DNA of 64,000 bases, from NCBI GenBank assembly GCA_963457665.1, contig OY735222.1:44060043-44124042 (forward strand). Reading direction: 5' to 3'. Below, piece by piece: positions 59,425 to 64,000 of the stretch; the stretch's first letter is position 1, and every line of letters starts with the position of its first letter. Origin of the DNA: Thysanoteuthis rhombus. Lineage: Eukaryota; Mollusca; Cephalopoda; Oegopsida; Thysanoteuthidae. The notes beneath the pieces are model-generated. The model saw only the letters and a program-made list of their open reading frames with translations. It made no database searches and was not told the origin of the DNA. The position numbers and the translations under genes were made by a program.

Positions 59425-59629
59425 TCATCATTATCATCATTCCGTAGTGCAGATATCATCATCATCATCAGTCCATTAAAATATTAGAAATAAACATCTG
59501 TTGAGTTGAAAACCCGGACAATTGTTACCTGGAATGTAAAAGTGAGAGACAATGTGGGTGATTAGATGGACCGATTGTATTTACAGACTCTGGGGTGCAA
59601 ACTAAGCTTAGCAAATATGTACTTTAAGT

Positions 59630-59700
59630 GTGCGCCATGGTGCAATGGTTAGGAAATCCATGTAGATCCAATCGCTAGTTGTCTTACTCCTGGAACCTCG
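59630..59700 (+). mobile_element. weak tRNA-like stretch
   Basis: CCATGGTGCAATGGTTAGG looks like a tRNA A-box region; no convincing B box follows. Confidence 0.25.
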
Positions 59701-60000
59701 TGCAAGAGACCGAGGTAAACATGGGAAAAAAAAACTCATTTGGAGCTTTACAGTTTTAGCTCGGGAAAAGACTAAGCTAGGTTAGATGAATCATAATCAT
59801 TAATTTTATGACTACGGTTTACATTCATCGTATTATTTATCTTTGAATTCTTTTTTCAAACAATCCAGGGTTTGTTTTTTTTTTTTTACCAAAAAAACCT
59901 ACTCGCTCTTTTGGGGTTTTTCCATCTTATGCTTTCATCTACTTTCTGGCAAACGAAGAATTTACGAACACGACTCCTACTTTAAAATCAATACGAAGAT

Positions 60001-60250
60001 TTAGAGTTGGTGGGTAAAGTAAGTGTTAGGGTTAGTAGATGAATTTAATGCTAGGGTTAGTTGGCAGTTTTGGGATAAGGGTAAGTTGGTAGTCTTAGGA
60101 TCAGTGGGTTAAGTTAGTAGGTAGGTTTACGGTTGGTAGGTAGGTTTAAGGTTTGGGTTGGTTGGTATGTTTAATGTTAGAAGGTATGTTTAGGAGGTGG
60201 ATTCAAGGTTAGTAGGTGGGGTTAGGGTTAGTAGATACGTTAAGGGTTAT
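60001..60250. repeat. degenerate TTAGGG-like G-rich block
   Basis: Plus strand is G/T-rich with recurring GTTAGGGTTAGTAG, GCTAGGGTTAG, GGTTAGTAGGTGGGG and GTTGGTAGGTAGGTTTA. A degenerate minisatellite built on a TTAGGG-like core; C is almost absent from this strand. Confidence 0.7.
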
Positions 60251-60935
60251 TGTTCCTAATTTTCCAATAATTTATCACTGTTATTTCATCTTCATATTTT
60301 CATCCCACTGTCATTCTGGTAAGATGGCAGAAAGTGTATGCCGATTATAGTATTAGAATTACATTGTAAATAGAAACCTAACTCGTAAAACCCGAAAAAC
60401 ATTTTCTCTAAAAACTGACAAATTCCAGATGGCTCTTGGGTCTAATGTTTTGAAAGGTTCTGAAAACATCTTTTTATTCAAAGAGAAATCGGCAACTGTC
60501 GACACATAAATATCTCTCCTTTTTGTTATTGATGTTCAGTTAGTAAGCTTAGCTTAGTACGACTGAAAGTTAAATGTCGGGGAATGAGAGGGGAGAAATT
60601 GTCTCGCGCCTAAGTTTCTAATGGGTAAGCCTTTCTGCCTTTAGGATCGGCATTCGGAGTTCTGGTTTTTACCGCAGCTCAAACACCGACTGCTGACACT
60701 AACTGCTTTGCTATTTGGTTAATACCATAAACTTAACAAATATTGGAGTTTTACTGGAAAGAAAACAATAAGATCTAACTATTCAAAAACTGTGACTTTG
60801 TATCCACCACGTTTTACTGCACTTGGCAGCCTAGATTTTTTCGATGGTAAAACTATTTGTTTCAAATTGATTTCTCAAATTTATCCCCGTCCGAAAATAT
60901 CGCATGAAATGCAACAGAATTCATCGGAAAATTGA

Positions 60936-60941
<6 letters not shown>

Positions 60942-60999
<58 letters not shown>

Positions 61000-61018
61000 T
61001 GTGTGTGTGTGTGTGTGT
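60942..61018. repeat. (TA)n(TG)n compound microsatellite
   Basis: TA to 60996, then TG to 61018. Confidence 0.95.
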
Positions 61019-61187
61019 ATAGTACATGTGGTACAGATCAGACTTGCAGTATAACATGATACGATAGTATATCAATAATATAGAGAAACTTCTGATTTGT
61101 AATGGATTTATTTCATAGAGTGCTCGATACATACAACTTTTTACTATTGAAGTTTAGTTGTTTTAGAGTAGAGCTGGAAATAGATAG

Positions 61188-61295
61188 TAGAGTGTAGATT
61201 TGCGACACAAACTAGCACATGTTTCTGCCCTCTCTGGGCCTCTTCAGGTGAGAGGTCCAGAGAGGGCAGTTTGTGTAGCGAATCCACATTCTACA

Positions 61296-61296
<1 letters not shown>
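61188..61296. repeat. long imperfect inverted repeat (hairpin)
   Basis: Left arm 61188-61243, right arm 61250-61296. Core CTGCCCTCTCTGGGCCTCT pairs with AGAGGTCCAGAGAGGGCAG around TCAGGTG; outer arms GATTTGCGACACAAACT and GTTTGTGTAGCGAATC also pair. The left arm carries an unpaired AGCACATGTTT. Confidence 0.9.

Positions 61297-61301
<5 letters not shown>

Positions 61302-61387
<86 letters not shown>
61302..61387. repeat. (AT)n(TG)n compound microsatellite
   Basis: AT to 61361, then TG to 61387. It lies between the hairpin and the 3' end of a T1 copy. Confidence 0.95.
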
Positions 61388-61391
<4 letters not shown>

Positions 61392-61695
61392 AGGAAATGG
61401 ATATATGATCTAACAGATAGATTGTAAATTGTTTTATATTATTTTGAAAATCTTACTTGAAATGATCTCCCATTATAAAACGGCAAATATGTCATTTGGC
61501 CAAGATAACGTAAACAGGACAAACAATCAAAGAAAATGGAGCTACTACAGGAATCGAACCAGCGCCCGATGGAATAGCCGCTTCAACGTAAGCTAAACAG
61601 CCGCTAGTAATGCAAAGGCTTAAATATCTGTTTCAACTGTAAGTTCTCATTTTGCTCATTCACAGTCTACGTCTGCTCTATTTGTTTCTTTCAAT
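61388..61695 (-). mobile_element. T1 repeat, complete module order
   Basis: Minus strand: GAAACAAATAGAGCAGACGT, spacer, tRNA-like GGCTGTTTAGCTTACGTTG with B box TGGTTCGATTCC and end GTAGTAGCTCC, then TTTGATTGTTTGTCCTG, TTGGCCAAATGACATATTTG, GGGAGATCATTTCAAGTAA, TAGATCATATATCCATTTCC. The clearest T1 copy. Confidence 0.8.
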
Positions 61696-61844
61696 GTGAC
61701 GGATTTGATCTGGAGTTTGACAATAGTAATATTTTAAAAGCGCTGTAGATGAACTTATTCCGAAGGTCCATAGTTCTGTAATTCAGAACAGGGTTTTCGG
61801 TCCCCTGCATCGTGCTGTAGCGGCACTCGTATTTTCACGGGGTT

Positions 61845-62045
61845 TTTTGTTTTTTTTTGTGGGGAAATAGCCTGACATAGACCGTCCTTCTCAAGGCTTC
61901 CGCAATTCTGGAGAGGGAAGCTGAGTGTTTAGCACAGAGGTAGTGAGTACCATTTTTAAAGTCTATTGTATGACTCAGCCATCGATTGAATCCACGGCTT
62001 ACCGAACCCAAGACGGGCACTCTACCACTGGGCCACGGTGATCGG
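61845..62045 (-). mobile_element. tRNA-type SINE with linker (relative of tRNA-5S SINE)
   Basis: Minus strand: CCGTGGCCCAGTGGTAGAGT (A box), CGTGGATTCAATCG (B box), GAGTCATACAATAGAC, TTTAAAAATGGTACTCAC, GTGCTAAACACTCAGC. Head and linker match 24.4 kb; the 5S module is replaced by other sequence. Confidence 0.75.
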
Positions 62046-63114
62046 TAGGAGAACCTATTCTGTACGCCAAAATATACTAAGAAATAATTTATTCCTAAAT
62101 ATACATGCGCATGCGCGCAGGCACAGAAATATACCGAACCTCTTCCTCCCTTCGTCTGTTTTTCTGTTACTTCCCTTCTTTATCGATTTTTCTCTTCATC
62201 CCTTTTCTTTCCTTTTCATTTCCCTCCTTTTCTATCTTTTCATCTCCTCGCCATTCAATACCTTGAATAGTGCGATTGTGACAAGTGTGAGTTTTGGTGT
62301 AGTGCGGTTATGGTGTTGCTGTACGAATGAACGTTACTGAATAGAAGATGGGGGGGGGGAATACACATTAAGTTATGAGACGATTTTGTACAGCACGGAA
62401 AATTTTGGAACGAATTTACCGCACTAATCAAGTTACACCTGTGTAACAATGAAGAAGTAACAATGAGGTTCGGCGAGGTGGTGGGAGTAGGAAAGACGTG
62501 TGATTCCCACTGGAAATGATGGAAACAAAGGTGTATAATACAACCGGAGATAGGTAAAAAAAAAAAATATGGAAGGAGAAAGGAGACATAAAATCGATAA
62601 TATGGAAAAGAATGGCAACTCATCATGAATACAGGAAGAGGGAAGAAGATGAATAGAAAATATAAATGGCCCCGATGGAAAAGAGGCTGGCTGTTGGTTG
62701 AAAGAATGATAGAAAGACAGACAGAAAGAAATAAAGGTGGAAATACACGAACAAGATAACATACATACATACATACATACATACATACATACTTTACATA
62801 CGTACAAGTTCAGGGCGTTTCCAAAACAGCACGGATTGTTGGGTGTTAAGATCAGTAGTTATCGGCAGCGGTCTGAAGAGGGAAAAATCACCAACTACCG
62901 ACAAGGCATTAAGTAGTCAATACTTATCGATGAGAGAGGTGAATTGTGGTTTTCCCGCCAAGTACGAGCCAAGAGAAGGGCACGAATTGTTGATAGCTTT
63001 AACCATAGTGAATGTGTAACAACATGCAGTAGATCGAGTCATGTTTCGTGTGGGCTGCAAAACCATGCTAATTCCCTTTGACGAAAGGAGGCAATATTAT
63101 TATTAGGCAAGTGA
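62046..63114. other. spacer, nothing recognised
   Basis: No supported gene. A minus-strand frame of 175 codons (62255-62782) is Ser/Phe/His-rich, overlaps a purine-rich plus strand and a (CATA)n run, and shows no domain. Confidence 0.4.
62760..62793. repeat. (CATA)n microsatellite
   Basis: About eight CATA units. Confidence 0.9.
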
Positions 63115-63132
63115 CCATATATATATATATAC

Positions 63133-63173
<41 letters not shown>
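63115..63173. repeat. (AT)n and (GT)n microsatellite
   Basis: Short AT run, then GT from 63137 to 63172. Confidence 0.95.
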
Positions 63174-63175
<2 letters not shown>

Positions 63176-63416
63176 TACTACCTAGAGGAGGATATACCTG
63201 TCAAACCAACGAACTTGGCGCCTCGTTCCTATTCGTGTCATTCCAGAATGCAATCTCTCGGTTTAAAGGAAGGCACACCTTAAATGAAAATTTTATTGCA
63301 AAGGCTGGAGGATTATATTTGTGTACATGGCCCCGCCGTCAAAGAGCATCCTAATCTTGCAAAACCCTCCAAAATTCTACGTCTGTGAAGCTAAGCTATG
63401 TATGTATATATGTGTT

Positions 63417-63419
<3 letters not shown>

Positions 63420-63461
<42 letters not shown>
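63420..63461. repeat. (TG)n microsatellite
   Basis: TG run preceded by TGTATATATGTGTTTG. Confidence 0.9.
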
Positions 63462-63463
<2 letters not shown>

Positions 63464-63842
63464 AGTGTTTGTTTGTCTGTCATGCTATAAGATGTACCCA
63501 TTCATGAGTGTAGCCCAACCAAATTAGGCATGGCTGCTCAGGGTTGCTGGAGAGAGATTTCAGAATGAAAAGTTACGAGGAAAACAAAATCTTGAGCATT
63601 TTAGCATGAGTGTTCAATTTACTATGTGATTATAATACCAAAGAGGGAACTAACTTTTCGTCCATATACACGTTTTCTTATTTCATATGTTTATACATAA
63701 ATTATTTAATGGGTCTAAAGTTAAGGGGAACTACTCACTTTGAGGGGTCAAAGGTGAATGGATATCATTTCCTCTCCGCAAAGAGTCAAAAGCAACAGTT
63801 GATTTTTTGAATTTTCAATCTTCTCTCTAATATACATATATT

Positions 63843-64000
63843 ATTGTCATTATTATTATTATTATTATTATCAAATGGATATATAATCTGCCATAAATAA
63901 TTATAAATTCATCATACTACTTTGATGCTCTATTTAAAATTACCTCCCGTCAGTACACGCTGTATATATCATTTGGCCTGGACAGTATAAACAATCAAAG
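63843..64000 (-). mobile_element. T1 repeat body with AAT tail, cut by window end
   Basis: Minus strand: starts at the window edge with CTTTGATTGTTTATACTG, CAGGCCAAATGATATATAC, GGGAGGTAATTTTAAATAG, CAGATTATATATCCATTTG and then (ATA)n, seen here as ATT at 63846-63871. The tail marks this as a retroposed 3' end. Confidence 0.75.

Noticed and set aside
62255-62782. 175-codon minus-strand frame as a secreted or Ser-rich protein gene
   Set aside because: Composition follows the purine-rich opposite strand and a CATA microsatellite; no domain, no neighbouring exon, and a second overlapping frame of similar length exists.

Overview
The window looks like repeat-dominated, AT-rich intergenic DNA from a metazoan nuclear genome. 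I find no intact, expressed-looking cellular gene, no operon-like layout, no CRISPR and no intact rRNA or tRNA gene. The longest open frames all come from simple or tandem repeats. The mix (non-LTR retrotransposon tails ending in trinucleotide repeats, tRNA- and 5S-derived SINEs, mariner, Tc1 and hAT relics, very many AT, CA, GATA and AAT microsatellites) fits an invertebrate such as a mollusc, perhaps a cephalopod, or another lophotrochozoan. The sequence alone does not fix the species.

Three groups of non-LTR retrotransposon relics dominate. LINE A (RTE-like C-terminal region, 17 pieces on both strands, nearly all only the last 100-250 codons) ends at its own stop codon followed directly by a (GAT)n tail. 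LINE B and two relatives (27.4, 28.5, 47.8 and 58.2-59.4 kb) carry a VVPIIIGALGTV-type C-terminal region; several copies have AAT tails. LINE C (31.7 and 42.4 kb) has an ERAMERAILGITLRDR-type region. DNA transposon relics are a mariner (2.58-3.49 kb, minus), a ZBED/SCAND3-like hAT transposase split by a LINE A copy (31.9-34.1 kb), a Tc1-like piece (46.5-46.9 kb) and a possible pogo-like end (40.6 kb).

Small non-coding repeats fill much of the rest: a roughly 430-bp unclassified family (called P here, 11 loci), a tRNA-bearing repeat in tandem and inverted arrangements (T1), a composite tRNA plus 5S rRNA SINE (24.4, 37.2, 43.8 kb, with tRNA-only relatives at 45.5 and 61.9 kb), and families R, D and Q with two or three copies each. 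At 35.1-36.8 kb lies a minisatellite of eight 204-bp units, seven of them nearly identical, inside a decaying halo; its unit length is a multiple of three, which creates a spurious 603-codon open frame. Near 60 kb is a G-rich degenerate block resembling TTAGGG telomere repeats, and at 61.2 kb a long imperfect hairpin.

The main story is repeat ecology. Elements insert into each other (LINE A in P, LINE A in hAT, LINE B beside AAT arrays), one copy looks 5'-inverted, and two loci share sequence beyond a LINE 3' end. I found no convincing new protein system. The best candidates for undescribed biology are families P and T1, the tRNA-5S SINE and the 204-bp satellite. Family names A, B, C, P, R, T1, D and Q are labels for this report only.
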